Origin: an uncultured bacterium | GTDB lineage: Bacteria; Bacillota; Clostridia; Oscillospirales; Oscillospiraceae | Direction: 5' to 3' | Assembly (NCBI GenBank): GCA_948469375.1 | Contig: CAOKLO010000014.1 | Location: forward strand, 1-61,110 | DNA length: 61,110 nt | In this document: piece after piece, positions 8,472 to 16,051 of the stretch | How positions within the stretch are numbered: position 1 is the stretch's first letter | Layout: each line of letters opens with the position of its first letter | Translations under genes and position numbers: made by a program | The notes under the pieces: model-generated | Seen by the model: the letters and a program-made list of their open reading frames with translations, nothing else | Databases searched by the model: none | What the model was told of the DNA's origin: nothing

Positions 8472-8674
8472 AAATAACTGTTCCCCCCTTTTATTTTGAC
8501 CTCAATAACATAAATAACATAAAAACTCTAAATAAGCAAATCCAAAAACTGAACAAATTTTTCCCACACTAGATGCAGTATACAACATCCCGTTAAACAT
8601 TTGACCACAATATATCCGCTGAGCTTTGTGCAAAATACAATATTTGCTCATTTTTAGATTAAAAGTCATAATGT

Positions 8675-8737
8675 GTTGATTTACTGTTGAAGTGCGTCGA
8701 GACCTTTCGACCTTTCGCGCTTCAACAGTAAATCAAC
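8675..8737. repeat. Long intergenic inverted repeat
   Basis: An 18-bp perfect inverted repeat, GTTGATTTACTGTTGAAG (8675-8692) with its complement (8720-8737), extends by 3 bp past a G-T wobble and encloses a CTTTCG-rich apex. It lacks a T-tract, so it is not an ordinary terminator. It lies just upstream of the yebC promoter. The rest of 8472-8674 is AT-rich and shows no gene. Confidence 0.7.
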
Positions 8738-8747
8738 AATCGCACAC

Positions 8748-8776
8748 TTGCAATATTCTAAGAAATGTGTTATTAT
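8748..8776 (+). promoter_or_regulatory. Sigma-A promoter for the YebC gene
   Basis: TTGCAA (8748-8753), a 17-bp spacer and TATTAT (8771-8776), about 50 nt before the start codon. It starts 10 nt after the long inverted repeat. Confidence 0.65.
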
Positions 8777-8829
8777 TAAACGAATTTTTGCCCACTGGGC
8801 TTACACCTCACAAGAAGGGAACGATTTCC

Positions 8830-9555
8830 ATGTCAGGACATTCCAAGTGGCATAACATCCAAAAGACCAAGGGCGCGGCCGATGCCAAGCGCTCCCAAGC
8901 CTTCACCAAGATTGCCCGCGAGATCATCGTGGCCGTCAAAACCGGCGGCTCCGGCGACCCTAACAACAACTCCCGCCTTGCCACCGTCATCGCTAAGGCC
9001 CGGGCTGCCAACATGCCCAACGACAACATCAAGCGCACCATCGACAAGGCCGTGGGCTCCGGCAACGCCAACGATTACGAGGCCATCACCTATGAGGGCT
9101 ACGGCCCCGGCGGCGTGGCCGTCATTGTGGAGACCCTTACCGACAACCGCAACCGCACTGCCTCCGACGTGCGCCACTACTTCGACAAGTTCGGCGGCAA
9201 CCTGGGGGCCACCGGCTGCGTGTCCTGGTCCTTTGACCAGAAGGGCGTGCTGGTCATCGAGCGTGAGGATTTGGACGAGGAAGTGGCCATGATGGACGCT
9301 CTAGACTGCGGCGCGGCGGATTTTGAGGCCGACGAGGACTGCTTTACCGTCTACACCGACCCGGACGCCTTCGCCGCCGTGGTGGCCGCCATGGAGGAAA
9401 AGAGCTATGTGTTCGCCTCCGCCAAGGTGGAGATGGTGCCCCAGAACTACGTCACCCTGTCCGACGAGAAGGACGTTAAAAATATGGAAAAGCTCATCGA
9501 CACCATGGAGGACAACGACGACGTCCAGAACATCTGGCACAACTGGGATGAGTAA
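8830..9555 (+). CDS. YebC/PmpR (TACO1) family protein
   Basis: 241 aa, the family's normal length. The start is ATG 8830 (MSGHSKWHNIQ), the canonical YebC N-terminus, although the frame is open further upstream. It contains the family's DAKRSQAFTKIAREI, NMPNDNIKRTIDKA and YEGYGPGGVA motifs. Members are annotated as transcriptional regulators, and recent work on the family ties some of them to relief of ribosome stalling at proline-rich stretches. Monocistronic, with its own promoter and a shared terminator after it. Confidence 0.95.
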   Translation: MSGHSKWHNIQKTKGAADAKRSQAFTKIAREIIVAVKTGGSGDPNNNSRLATVIAKARAANMPNDNIKRTIDKAVGSGNANDYEAITYEGYGPGGVAVIVETLTDNRNRTASDVRHYFDKFGGNLGATGCVSWSFDQKGVLVIEREDLDEEVAMMDALDCGAADFEADEDCFTVYTDPDAFAAVVAAMEEKSYVFASAKVEMVPQNYVTLSDEKDVKNMEKLIDTMEDNDDVQNIWHNWDE

Positions 9556-9593
9556 AATAATTCCCCTGCCGCACAGCGGCAGGGGAATTATTT
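9555..9593. terminator. Bidirectional terminator between the YebC gene and proC
   Basis: An 18-bp stem (9555-9572 with 9576-9593, loop ACA) with AAATAA/TTATTT flanks serves both convergent genes. Its right arm overlaps the proC stop codon. Confidence 0.9.
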
Positions 9594-10413
9594 ATTTACC
9601 CAGCTCGGCGCCCCGCTTGTAGGCGGCCAACACCGCGTTGATGGCCGCAGAGCGCAGACCGCCCCGCTCCAGCTCCGCCACACCGGCGATAGTGGCCCCC
9701 CCTGGGGAGCACACCTCGTCCTTGAGCTGGCCTGGATGTCTGCCCGACTCCAGCACCATGGCGGCGGCTCCCAGCACCATCTGGGCGGCGTACTCCATCG
9801 CCTGCTTTCGGGGCAGGCCCGCCATCACCCCGCCGTCCGCCAGCGCCTCAATATAGGGATAGACAAAGGCCGGACCACACCCCGCTACTGCGGCAAACTG
9901 GTCGATCAGGCTTTCAGGCAGGCGTTCCACCCGGCCCGTGGCGGATAAAATTTCTTCCACCCCCTGAATATAGCCCTCCGCCGCCTCTCCGGCACACAGG
10001 GCGGTCATGCCCTTGCCAACCGCCACACAGGTATTGGGCATAATTCGGATGACCGGAACATAGTACCCAGCCCCGGCCAGATGGGGCCGCATGTCTTTGA
10101 TGAGCAGCCCTGCCGCCATGGACACCACTACCTTGTCCTCGCCTACCCGGTTCCGGTCCCGGAGCTGAGGCGCCAGCTCCTCCAGCAGAGGCCGCATCCC
10201 GTCGGGCTTCACCCCCAAAAACAGATACTCCGCCGCCCAGGCCGCGTCGATGGCACTGTCCACCACGGCGCAGCCCAGCTCTTCTGCCAAAACCCTGGCC
10301 TTTTCCGGCGTACGGTTGAACAGCACCACCTGCTCCGGGCCCACCGCCCGGCAGGCCGCCCGGGCCAGGGCGCCGCCCATATTGCCCACGCCAATAAATG
10401 CCACTTTTTTCAT
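9592..10413 (-). CDS. proC: Pyrroline-5-carboxylate reductase
   Basis: 273 aa. It catalyses the last step of proline synthesis, NAD(P)H-dependent reduction of 1-pyrroline-5-carboxylate. An N-terminal Rossmann nucleotide-binding motif (VAFIGVGNMGGALAR, residues 4-18) and a C-terminal dimerisation domain with the family signature (VCSPGGATIAG, usually PGGTT) are visible. The start ATG 10413 fits the conserved N-terminus. It is monocistronic and convergent with yebC. No proA/proB is nearby in the window. Confidence 0.95.
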   Translation of the reverse strand: MKKVAFIGVGNMGGALARAACRAVGPEQVVLFNRTPEKARVLAEELGCAVVDSAIDAAWAAEYLFLGVKPDGMRPLLEELAPQLRDRNRVGEDKVVVSMAAGLLIKDMRPHLAGAGYYVPVIRIMPNTCVAVGKGMTALCAGEAAEGYIQGVEEILSATGRVERLPESLIDQFAAVAGCGPAFVYPYIEALADGGVMAGLPRKQAMEYAAQMVLGAAAMVLESGRHPGQLKDEVCSPGGATIAGVAELERGGLRSAAINAVLAAYKRGAELGK

Positions 10414-10481
10414 ACATATCCCTGCTTTCCGAATATTTACCCGTAATTATAACGCTTTCCCTGCAAACCCGCAAGATGAAA

Positions 10482-10510
10482 TTGACAAGTCCGGAAAATT
10501 CCTGTAGAAT
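10482..10510 (+). promoter_or_regulatory. Sigma-A promoter for the small leader-like protein
   Basis: TTGACA (10482-10487), a 17-bp spacer and TAGAAT (10505-10510), giving a 5' leader of only about 20 nt before ATG 10539. The near-consensus elements suggest strong expression. Confidence 0.75.
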
Positions 10511-10538
10511 GGACAAAATTCAGAGGGAGGGAACTTTC

Positions 10539-10763
10539 ATGGACATCAAAAAGACCATTGAGGACATCGTGGCCAAGCTCAAAAGCGACGAAGCTCTGCA
10601 ACAACAGTTCCTCAGCGACCCTGCGGGCGCGCTGAAGAAACTCACCGGCATCGACATCCCCAGCGACCAGCTGGACAGCATTGTAGCCGGAGTCAGGACC
10701 AAGCTCACCGCCGACAATGTGGGGGGCGCTGTCAAGAATCTGGGCAATCTCTTCAAGAAGTAA
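10539..10763 (+). CDS. Small leader-peptide-like protein
   Basis: 74 aa from ATG 10539, chosen because GAGGGAGG lies 8 nt upstream; the frame is open earlier but lacks a site. The sequence has an amphipathic first helix, then FLSDPAGALKKLTGIDIP, which resembles the leader region of nitrile-hydratase-like or Nif11-like RiPP precursors. A basic, glycine-containing tail follows (GGAVKNLGNLFKK). There is no cysteine, so no obvious modified core. It has a strong promoter and strong terminator of its own. No modification enzyme lies adjacent. It may be an orphan precursor or simply a small conserved clostridial protein; function unknown. Confidence 0.75.
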   Translation: MDIKKTIEDIVAKLKSDEALQQQFLSDPAGALKKLTGIDIPSDQLDSIVAGVRTKLTADNVGGAVKNLGNLFKK

Positions 10764-10765
10764 AG

Positions 10766-10797
10766 GAAAGTCCCCGCTGAAATCAGCGGGGACTTTC
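10766..10797. terminator. Terminator between small ORF and leuA
   Basis: A perfect 15-bp stem (10766-10780 with 10783-10797) is followed by TTT on the plus strand. It sits 1 nt before the leuA stop, so it can serve both convergent genes. Confidence 0.88.
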
Positions 10798-10798
10798 T

Positions 10799-12502
10799 TT
10801 ACTCCTCGTTATGGATGGAGCGGTTGATTGCGCACAGGATTGCCCGGAGAGACGCCCGGTTGATGTTGTGGCTCTTGCCGACGCCGAACACGTCCCTACC
10901 CCGGGGATTTTTCAGGTGGATATAGCAGACCGCCTGGGTGTCCGATCCGGAGGAGATGGCGTGCTCCTTGTAATCCACAAACTGGTAGCCCTCGATGTGC
11001 CCCTCGGGCAGGTCGTGGAGGGCGTTGAAAAAGGCGTCGATGGGGCCGTTGCCCTCGCCGTGCGCGGCCATCGCCCTGCCCTTGTACCCCACCTCGCCGT
11101 CAAAGGCCACCCAGCTGGCGTCGCCATGGCGGGCGTCCTCCTGGAAGGAGTGCCGCTCCAGCTGATAGGTCTTGGGGACGGACAGGTATTCCTGGTCGAA
11201 CAGCGCAAAAATCTGGTCGGGCTTCAGCTCCTTGCCCACCCGGTCGGTCTCCTTCTGCACCACCGCGCCGAATTCGGCGTGCATGGCCTTGGGCAGGTCG
11301 TAGCCAAAGCTCTGCATCATCACAAAGGCCGCGCCCCCCTTGCCCGACTGGGAATTAATACGGATGATAGGCTCATACTGCCGCCCCACGTCGGCGGGAT
11401 CAATGGGCAGATAGGGCACCTCCCACATGTCGGTGCCGCTCTCATTCATGTAGTGCATTCCTTTATTGATGGCATCCTGATGGCTGCCGGAAAAGGCGGT
11501 GAACACCAGCTGGCCCGCATAGGGCTGGCGCTCCCCCACCTTCATCTTGGTGCACCGCTCGTACATGTCACGAATTTTGTTGATGTTGTGGAAGTCCAGC
11601 TTGGGGTCCACGCCCTGGGTGTACATGTTCATACCCAGGGTCACCATATCCACGTTGCCGGTGCGCTCGCCGTTGCCGAAGAGGGTGGCCTCCACCCGCT
11701 CCGCGCCTGCCAGCAGGCCCATTTCCGTGGTGGCCACCCCGGTGCCCCGGTCATTGTGGGGATGCAGGGAGATGACGGCCCGCTCCCGGCCGGGGAGGCT
11801 GCGGATGAAATACTCCATCATATCCGCAAACTGGTTGGGCAGACAGTTCTCCACCGTGGTGGGCAGGTTGAGGATGACGGGCTGCTCCGCCGTGGCGTGG
11901 AGATGGTCCAGCACCGCCGCGCAGATCTCCACGGCATAGTCCATCTCGGTGCCCATAAATGACTCCGGAGAGTATTCATATCGCAGATTCATACCATTTG
12001 CAATCACCGGCTGGGCCATCTCATAGATCAGGTCCGCCGCGTCGGTGGCGATTTTGGTAATCCCTGCGCAGTCCATGTTGAACACCACCTTGCGCTGAAG
12101 GGTGGAGGTGGAGTTATAGAAGTGCAGAATGACGTTCTTTGCCCCCTGGATGGCCTCAAAGGTCTTTTTGATCAGGTGCTCCCGGGCCTGAACCAGCACC
12201 TGAATGGTCACGTCGTCGGGGATATGGCCGCCCTCGATGAGCTCCCGGCAGATCTCGTACTCCGTCTCGGACGCGGAAGGGAAGCCGATCTCGATCTCCT
12301 TCACGCCGATGTCCACCAGGGTGTGGAAGTACTCCAGCTTCTCCTCCAGGTTCATGGGGTCGATGAGGGCCTGGTTGCCGTCCCGCAGGTCCACAGAGCA
12401 CCACACCGGGGCCTTGGTGATGACCTTATCCGGCCAGGTGCGGCCCTCAATAGGCTGGGGTGTAAAGGGAATGTACTTCTCAAATCCGGGCTTCAAATTC
12501 AT
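10799..12502 (-). CDS. leuA: 2-isopropylmalate synthase
   Basis: 567 aa. It condenses acetyl-CoA and 2-ketoisovalerate in the first committed step of leucine synthesis. An N-terminal HMGL-like TIM barrel (about 30-330) carries DLRDGNQAL and the metal-binding HPHNDRGTGVA. A C-terminal LeuA regulatory (allosteric leucine) domain spans about 440-567. The length and barrel resemble the LeuA type 2 seen in actinobacteria and some Clostridia. ATG 12502 follows AAAGGAGG; the frame further upstream is the T-box leader. Regulation by a leucine T-box is visible directly upstream. Confidence 0.95.
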   Translation of the reverse strand: MNLKPGFEKYIPFTPQPIEGRTWPDKVITKAPVWCSVDLRDGNQALIDPMNLEEKLEYFHTLVDIGVKEIEIGFPSASETEYEICRELIEGGHIPDDVTIQVLVQAREHLIKKTFEAIQGAKNVILHFYNSTSTLQRKVVFNMDCAGITKIATDAADLIYEMAQPVIANGMNLRYEYSPESFMGTEMDYAVEICAAVLDHLHATAEQPVILNLPTTVENCLPNQFADMMEYFIRSLPGRERAVISLHPHNDRGTGVATTEMGLLAGAERVEATLFGNGERTGNVDMVTLGMNMYTQGVDPKLDFHNINKIRDMYERCTKMKVGERQPYAGQLVFTAFSGSHQDAINKGMHYMNESGTDMWEVPYLPIDPADVGRQYEPIIRINSQSGKGGAAFVMMQSFGYDLPKAMHAEFGAVVQKETDRVGKELKPDQIFALFDQEYLSVPKTYQLERHSFQEDARHGDASWVAFDGEVGYKGRAMAAHGEGNGPIDAFFNALHDLPEGHIEGYQFVDYKEHAISSGSDTQAVCYIHLKNPRGRDVFGVGKSHNINRASLRAILCAINRSIHNEE

Positions 12503-12537
12503 GGTCTTTTCCTCCTTTGGATTTCCGGGGGAATACG

Positions 12538-12800
12538 AAAACGCCCCCGACGTCTCGTCAGGGGCGTAATAAAATACTACGCGGTACCACCCTAATTCCA
12601 CGCACGGTCACCCAATGCGCGCTCCCGGCCTCCAACAAGGCCACGACCTGTAACGGGGTCTCCCGTCCGGCCCTACTAGCAGTTCAGACCGGCGGCTCCG
12701 GGGCCAGTATCCACACGGGCTCTCGCGCCGGTTCGCACCAACCACCGGCTCTCTGAGCGAGGGGAACCCGCGTCTTCTTCCCATCAACGCCTTTTGCTGT
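12538..12800 (-). promoter_or_regulatory. T-box riboswitch (leucine) ahead of leuA
   Basis: Reading the minus strand, a stem I region with the GATGGGAAGAAG start and AGAGAGCCGGTGG distal motif is followed by the T-box GGTGGTACCGCG (12580-12592) and a GC-rich terminator hairpin ending GGGGCGTTTT (12538-12567). The likely specifier triplet is CTG (Leu; plus-strand CAG at 12705-12707), followed by GCCCCGGAG at the usual position. Uncharged tRNA-Leu would favour the antiterminator and leuA expression. Confidence 0.92.
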
Positions 12801-12805
12801 GAAGT

Positions 12806-12834
12806 ATTATATCCAAGAGCCGGCCGCTTGTCAA
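12806..12834 (-). promoter_or_regulatory. Sigma-A promoter of the T-box-leuA transcript
   Basis: Perfect TTGACA (12829-12834), 17-bp spacer and TATAAT (12806-12811) on the minus strand, directly before the T-box stem I. Confidence 0.88.
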
Positions 12835-12877
12835 GTACCTATTTGTGAGCTTTGCCGGGCCTTCCTTCATCCGCCCC

Positions 12878-12929
12878 TTGACAGGCGGCAGATTTCACGC
12901 TATAATTCAGATTGTTCAAAAAAGAACAA
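12878..12929 (+). promoter_or_regulatory. marR promoter and inverted-repeat operator
   Basis: TTGACA (12878-12883), 17-bp spacer and TATAAT (12901-12906). The inverted repeat TTGTTC-N6-GAACAA (12912-12929) covers the transcription start. This is typical of MarR-family autoregulation; binding is inferred. Confidence 0.8.
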
Positions 12930-12943
12930 AAGGAGGCCGTGCC

Positions 12944-13375
12944 GTGACCGAAGCATTCTGGGACAATGTTCTGCTGTTCAAGGGGCTGTACGATCAGACC
13001 CTTGACCCTGTGGCCCAGCGGTGGAAGCTCACCCGGATGGAGCTGGACCTGCTGCTGTTTCTCACTAATAATCCTATCCACAATACGGCGGCGGAGGCTG
13101 TCCGGCTGCGCCGGTGGACCAAATCCCATGTGTCGGCGGCAGTGCATTCCCTCCAAGACAAGGGTCTGCTGTTCGCCCAGCACCCTGAGGACAACCGAAA
13201 AACTTTGTTGCTCACCCCTCTGCCCTCCGCCCGGGACATGATTCAGGACGGTCTGGCCGCTCAAAAGTCCTTTTACCAAATCATGTGCCGAGGCTTCACC
13301 CCAGAGGATGAGCAAGCTCTGGAATCCATTTCCGAAAAAATTTCCCAAAACATCCGAACTGCCATGAAAAAGTGA
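12944..13375 (+). CDS. MarR family transcriptional regulator
   Basis: 143 aa from GTG 12944, chosen for the AGGAGG just upstream; the frame is open earlier but runs through the promoter. A winged helix-turn-helix is visible (LTRMELDLLLFLTNN, TAAEAVRLRRWTKSHVSAAVHSL, then a wing ending EDNRKTLLLT). It lies 10 nt upstream of a TauE/SafE-type exporter with which it should be co-transcribed, so it probably controls export of a small anion or organic acid. The effector is unknown. Confidence 0.88.
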   Translation: MTEAFWDNVLLFKGLYDQTLDPVAQRWKLTRMELDLLLFLTNNPIHNTAAEAVRLRRWTKSHVSAAVHSLQDKGLLFAQHPEDNRKTLLLTPLPSARDMIQDGLAAQKSFYQIMCRGFTPEDEQALESISEKISQNIRTAMKK

Positions 13376-13385
13376 GGTTTTCCCC

Positions 13386-14225
13386 ATGTTCACATTTATT
13401 ATCTGCTTTGTCGCCGGCATCGGCGCAGGCCTGGGCACCGGCTTTGCGGGCATGAGCGCCGCCGCCGTCATCAGCCCCATGCTCATCACCTTCCTCCACA
13501 TGGAGCCTTACGAGGCGGTGGGCATCGCCTTAGCCAGCGACGTGCTGGCCAGCGCCGTATCCGCCTATACCTATGGCAAAAACAAGAACCTGGACGTGAA
13601 AAACGGCCTGGTGATGATGGTCACCGTGCTGTGCTTCACCCTGGTGGGAAGCTGGGTGTCCAGTCTGGTACCCTCCACCGCCATGGGCGGCTTCTCCACC
13701 TTCATGACCCTGCTGCTGGGCATCAAGTTCATCGTCAAGCCGGTCATGACCACCAAGGAAACCATGTCTGCCGTGGACCCCAAAAAGCGAATCATTCAAT
13801 CCATCGTCTGCGGCATGATGATCGGCTTTATCTGCGGCTTCATCGGCGCGGGCGGCGGCATGATGATGCTGCTCATCCTCACCACTGTGCTGGGGTACGA
13901 GCTCAAAACCGCCGTAGGCACCAGCGTATTCATCATGGCCTTCACTGCCTTTACCGGGTCTGTCAGCCACTTTGCCATCGGCGGTATGCCCGATTTGTGG
14001 GTACTGCTGTTCTGCGTGGCCTCCACTCTGCTGTGGGCCCGCATCGCGGCCCGGTTTGCCAACAAGGCCAGCCCCATCGTACTCAACCGGGCCACCGGGG
14101 TGGTGCTTGCGGTGGGGGGCGCGCCCAACCGGGGGGTTAAATTTTTGACCTTAAACCTGAACAGAATGCCGGGCGGGCGGAAACATAATTTGCTCTTGCC
14201 GCCCGCCCCTTATCTGTCTATATAG
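13386..14225 (+). CDS. TSUP (TauE/SafE) family permease, altered C-terminus
   Basis: 279 aa membrane protein with two repeated halves, each with GxGxGxG-type turns (GIGAGLGTGFAGMS near the N-terminus and GFICGFIGAGGGMMML in the middle), as in sulfite/organosulfonate exporters. About seven hydrophobic segments are visible. The end is odd: after ...ATGVVLAV the expected last hydrophobic segment is replaced by a polar tail of some 35 residues. That tail is read through a hairpin and ends at a TAG inside the repeat at 14216-14232. A frameshift in the G-run near 14112 or a rearranged 3' end is likely. Confidence 0.75.
   Translation: MFTFIICFVAGIGAGLGTGFAGMSAAAVISPMLITFLHMEPYEAVGIALASDVLASAVSAYTYGKNKNLDVKNGLVMMVTVLCFTLVGSWVSSLVPSTAMGGFSTFMTLLLGIKFIVKPVMTTKETMSAVDPKKRIIQSIVCGMMIGFICGFIGAGGGMMMLLILTTVLGYELKTAVGTSVFIMAFTAFTGSVSHFAIGGMPDLWVLLFCVASTLLWARIAARFANKASPIVLNRATGVVLAVGGAPNRGVKFLTLNLNRMPGGRKHNLLLPPAPYLSI
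14171..14208 (+). terminator. Hairpin within the 3' end of the TSUP frame
   Basis: GGGCGGGCGG (14171-14180) pairs with CCGCCCGCCC (14199-14208) across an 18-nt loop, with CTTATCTGT after it. A terminator inside a reading frame supports the view that the original stop lay upstream. Confidence 0.5.
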
Positions 14226-14232
14226 TCGAAAG
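14216..14232. repeat. Direct repeat copy 1 (GTCTATATAGTCGAAAG)
   Basis: It nearly matches GTCTATCTAGTCGAAAAG at 16001-16018, about 1.8 kb away. The first 16 bases differ at one position. It supplies the stop codon of the TSUP frame. Confidence 0.5.
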
Positions 14233-14236
14233 CCTG

Positions 14237-14776
14237 TCAGCCCTCGTCCTCGATGAGGCCATAACCGCCGTCGTTGCGGCGGTAGACCACGGCAAACGCG
14301 CCGCCGTCCTCCGCCTTGAAGGCGTAAAAGCTGTGGCCCAGCAAATTCATCTGAAGGATGGCCTCGTCCACCGTCATGGGCTTGATGGGGAACTTTTTGC
14401 TGCGCACAATCTGGAACTCCCCCTCTTCCACATCGGGCACAAAGGAGGTCTCCTCCGCGGTGTCGGCCGGAGCAAAGGCGCCCTGGCGCAGGCGCTTCTC
14501 CAGGCGGGTCTTGTGCTTGCGCAGCTGGCGCTCCATGGAGGTGACCGCCGCATCCACGGAAGCAAACATGTCGGACGTGCTCTCCGCCACCCGCAGGATG
14601 GTGCTGCCGGAACGGATGGTAAGCTCCACCTTATTCCGGTCCTTCTCCACAGAGAAGACCAGATTGGCCTCCGCCTCATTTTTGAAGTAACGGTCCAGCT
14701 TGCCTACCTTCTTCTCGGCGTAGTTATGGAGCGATTTGGGCAGGTTGACCTTTTTGTCTGTGAACGTGAACTTCAT
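14237..14776 (-). CDS. hpf: Ribosome hibernation promoting factor, long form
   Basis: 179 aa. An N-terminal RaiA/HPF ribosome-binding domain (about 1-95) is joined by a linker to the C-terminal dimerisation domain of long HPF (about 118-177, with SKKFPIKPMTVDEAILQMNLLGHSFYAF). Long HPF drives 100S ribosome dimers in stationary phase. ATG 14776 follows AAAGGAG at good spacing. It is monocistronic with its own promoter. Only about 10 nt separate its stop from the convergent TSUP frame. Confidence 0.96.
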   Translation of the reverse strand: MKFTFTDKKVNLPKSLHNYAEKKVGKLDRYFKNEAEANLVFSVEKDRNKVELTIRSGSTILRVAESTSDMFASVDAAVTSMERQLRKHKTRLEKRLRQGAFAPADTAEETSFVPDVEEGEFQIVRSKKFPIKPMTVDEAILQMNLLGHSFYAFKAEDGGAFAVVYRRNDGGYGLIEDEG

Positions 14777-14820
14777 GTGCTCAGCTCCTTTCGCTTGGGG
14801 AGTTCCTCCCCGGTGCTTGT

Positions 14821-14850
14821 ATTATAGCACAATTGCACACAAATAGGCAA
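14821..14850 (-). promoter_or_regulatory. Promoter of hpf
   Basis: TTGCCT (14845-14850), 18-bp spacer and TATAAT (14821-14826) with an extended -10 TG on the minus strand. Between here and 15007 lies a hairpin (about 14920-14945) but no further gene. Confidence 0.65.
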
Positions 14851-15007
14851 TTCTTTTTTTGTATCTTTTTACCCTGCGGGGCGGGATTTTTGACAACGGG
14901 CGGAAATTGGACAGACACCACGGCTATGGCCCGCGCATAGCTGTGGTTGAGGCCCCTTCGCTTCCGAAGGAGCCCGCCCCAAAACAGGAAAAAGAGAGGA
15001 GAATTGA

Positions 15008-15211
15008 ATGAGAGAGGTATTGGCCAACCGGCTGTCCCGGCTGCTGTGCGTCAAATCGCTGGTGACGCTGATTTTGACGGTGGTGTTTGCCGTCATGGCG
15101 CTCCAGGGCCAGATCAGCCAGGAATTTATGACGGTGTACACCGTCATCATCGCCTTTTACTTCGGCACCCAGCTGGAGCGGACGGCACAGAAAGGAAGCG
15201 GCGCGGCATGA
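15008..15211 (+). CDS. Small holin-like membrane protein
   Basis: 67 aa. Two hydrophobic segments (about 16-34 and 42-56) flank a short polar turn, with charged ends (RTAQKGSG at the C-terminus); this is the size and layout of phage holins. AGAGGAG lies 8 nt upstream of ATG 15008. Its TGA overlaps the start of the amidase (ATGA), so the two are translationally coupled like a holin-endolysin cassette. No other phage genes are adjacent. Assignment as holin rests on topology and neighbour, not on a clear family match. Confidence 0.6.
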   Translation: MREVLANRLSRLLCVKSLVTLILTVVFAVMALQGQISQEFMTVYTVIIAFYFGTQLERTAQKGSGAA

Positions 15212-15999
15212 AACTGCTCCAATGCATCCTCACGGAAAACGACTGCTATAAAACCAACCGGACCATCCGGCCAAAGGGCGTCATGGTCCATTCCACCGGG
15301 GCCAACAACCCCAATCTGCGGCGGTATGTGCAGCCCGTGGCCTCCACCCCTGGCAGGGATGAGCTGCTGGCCACGCTGGGCGTCAACTCCAACGCCAACC
15401 ACTGGAACCGTCCGGGCCTGGACGTGTGCGTTCACGGCTTCGTGGGCAGGCTGGCGGACGGCACGACGGCGGCGGTGCAGACCCTTCCCTGGGACCACCG
15501 GGGCTGGCACGCCGGAACGGGCGCCAGCGGCAAAAGCGCCAACAACACCCACATCTCCTTTGAGATGTGCGAGGACGGCCTCACCGACCCGGCGTATTTC
15601 CGGCAGGCCTACCGGACCGCCGCGGAGCTGACCGCCATGCTGTGTGCGCAGTACGGCCTGGACCCGGCGGAGGACGGGGTGGTCATCTGTCACCAGGACG
15701 GCTACCGCCGGGGGGTGGCGTCCAACCATGGGGACATCTACAACTGGTTCCCCCGGTTTGGGCTGGATATGAACGACTTCCGGGCCGAGGTGGTCCGGAT
15801 CATGAGCGGTGAGAGCGAGGAGGAGGACGAGATGGTCTATTACAAGAATTTGACCGACGTGCCGGAGTATTACCGTGACGCAGTGGAGAAAGCGGTGGAC
15901 AAGGGCGCGCTGAACGGCACCGGGGCCGGTGAGTTGAACCTATCCGAGGACCTGTGCCGGACCCTGACGGTGCTGGACCGGCTGGGCAAGCTGGACTGA
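15208..15999 (+). CDS. N-acetylmuramoyl-L-alanine amidase (Amidase_2, endolysin-like)
   Basis: 263 aa from ATG 15208; the frame is open earlier but overlaps the holin-like gene. The Amidase_2/PGRP fold is shown by GVMVHSTGA (zinc His), NHWNRPG, HAGTGASG, HISFEMCED and VICHQDGYRRGVASNHGD, a pattern common in clostridial phage endolysins. It cleaves the MurNAc-L-Ala bond of peptidoglycan. The last 55 residues (YYKNLTDVPEYYRDAVEKAV...) look like one surface-layer-homology-like repeat for cell-wall binding. No signal peptide, consistent with release through the holin-like protein. Confidence 0.88.
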   Translation: MKLLQCILTENDCYKTNRTIRPKGVMVHSTGANNPNLRRYVQPVASTPGRDELLATLGVNSNANHWNRPGLDVCVHGFVGRLADGTTAAVQTLPWDHRGWHAGTGASGKSANNTHISFEMCEDGLTDPAYFRQAYRTAAELTAMLCAQYGLDPAEDGVVICHQDGYRRGVASNHGDIYNWFPRFGLDMNDFRAEVVRIMSGESEEEDEMVYYKNLTDVPEYYRDAVEKAVDKGALNGTGAGELNLSEDLCRTLTVLDRLGKLD

Positions 16000-16000
16000 G

Positions 16001-16018
16001 GTCTATCTAGTCGAAAAG
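16001..16018. repeat. Direct repeat copy 2 (GTCTATCTAGTCGAAAAG)
   Basis: Second copy of the repeat at 14216-14232, immediately after the amidase stop. The pair flanks the hpf-holin-amidase stretch. Confidence 0.5.
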
Positions 16019-16051
16019 GGGGGCGCCTGCTTGCTCAGGCGTCCCCTTTTT
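16014..16051. terminator. Terminator after the amidase
   Basis: AAAAGGGG..GGCGCCTG pairs with CAGGCG..CCCCTTTT around a CTTGCT loop, followed by TTCC. It overlaps the 3' end of the convergent ribbon-helix-helix gene and can serve both. Confidence 0.8.
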
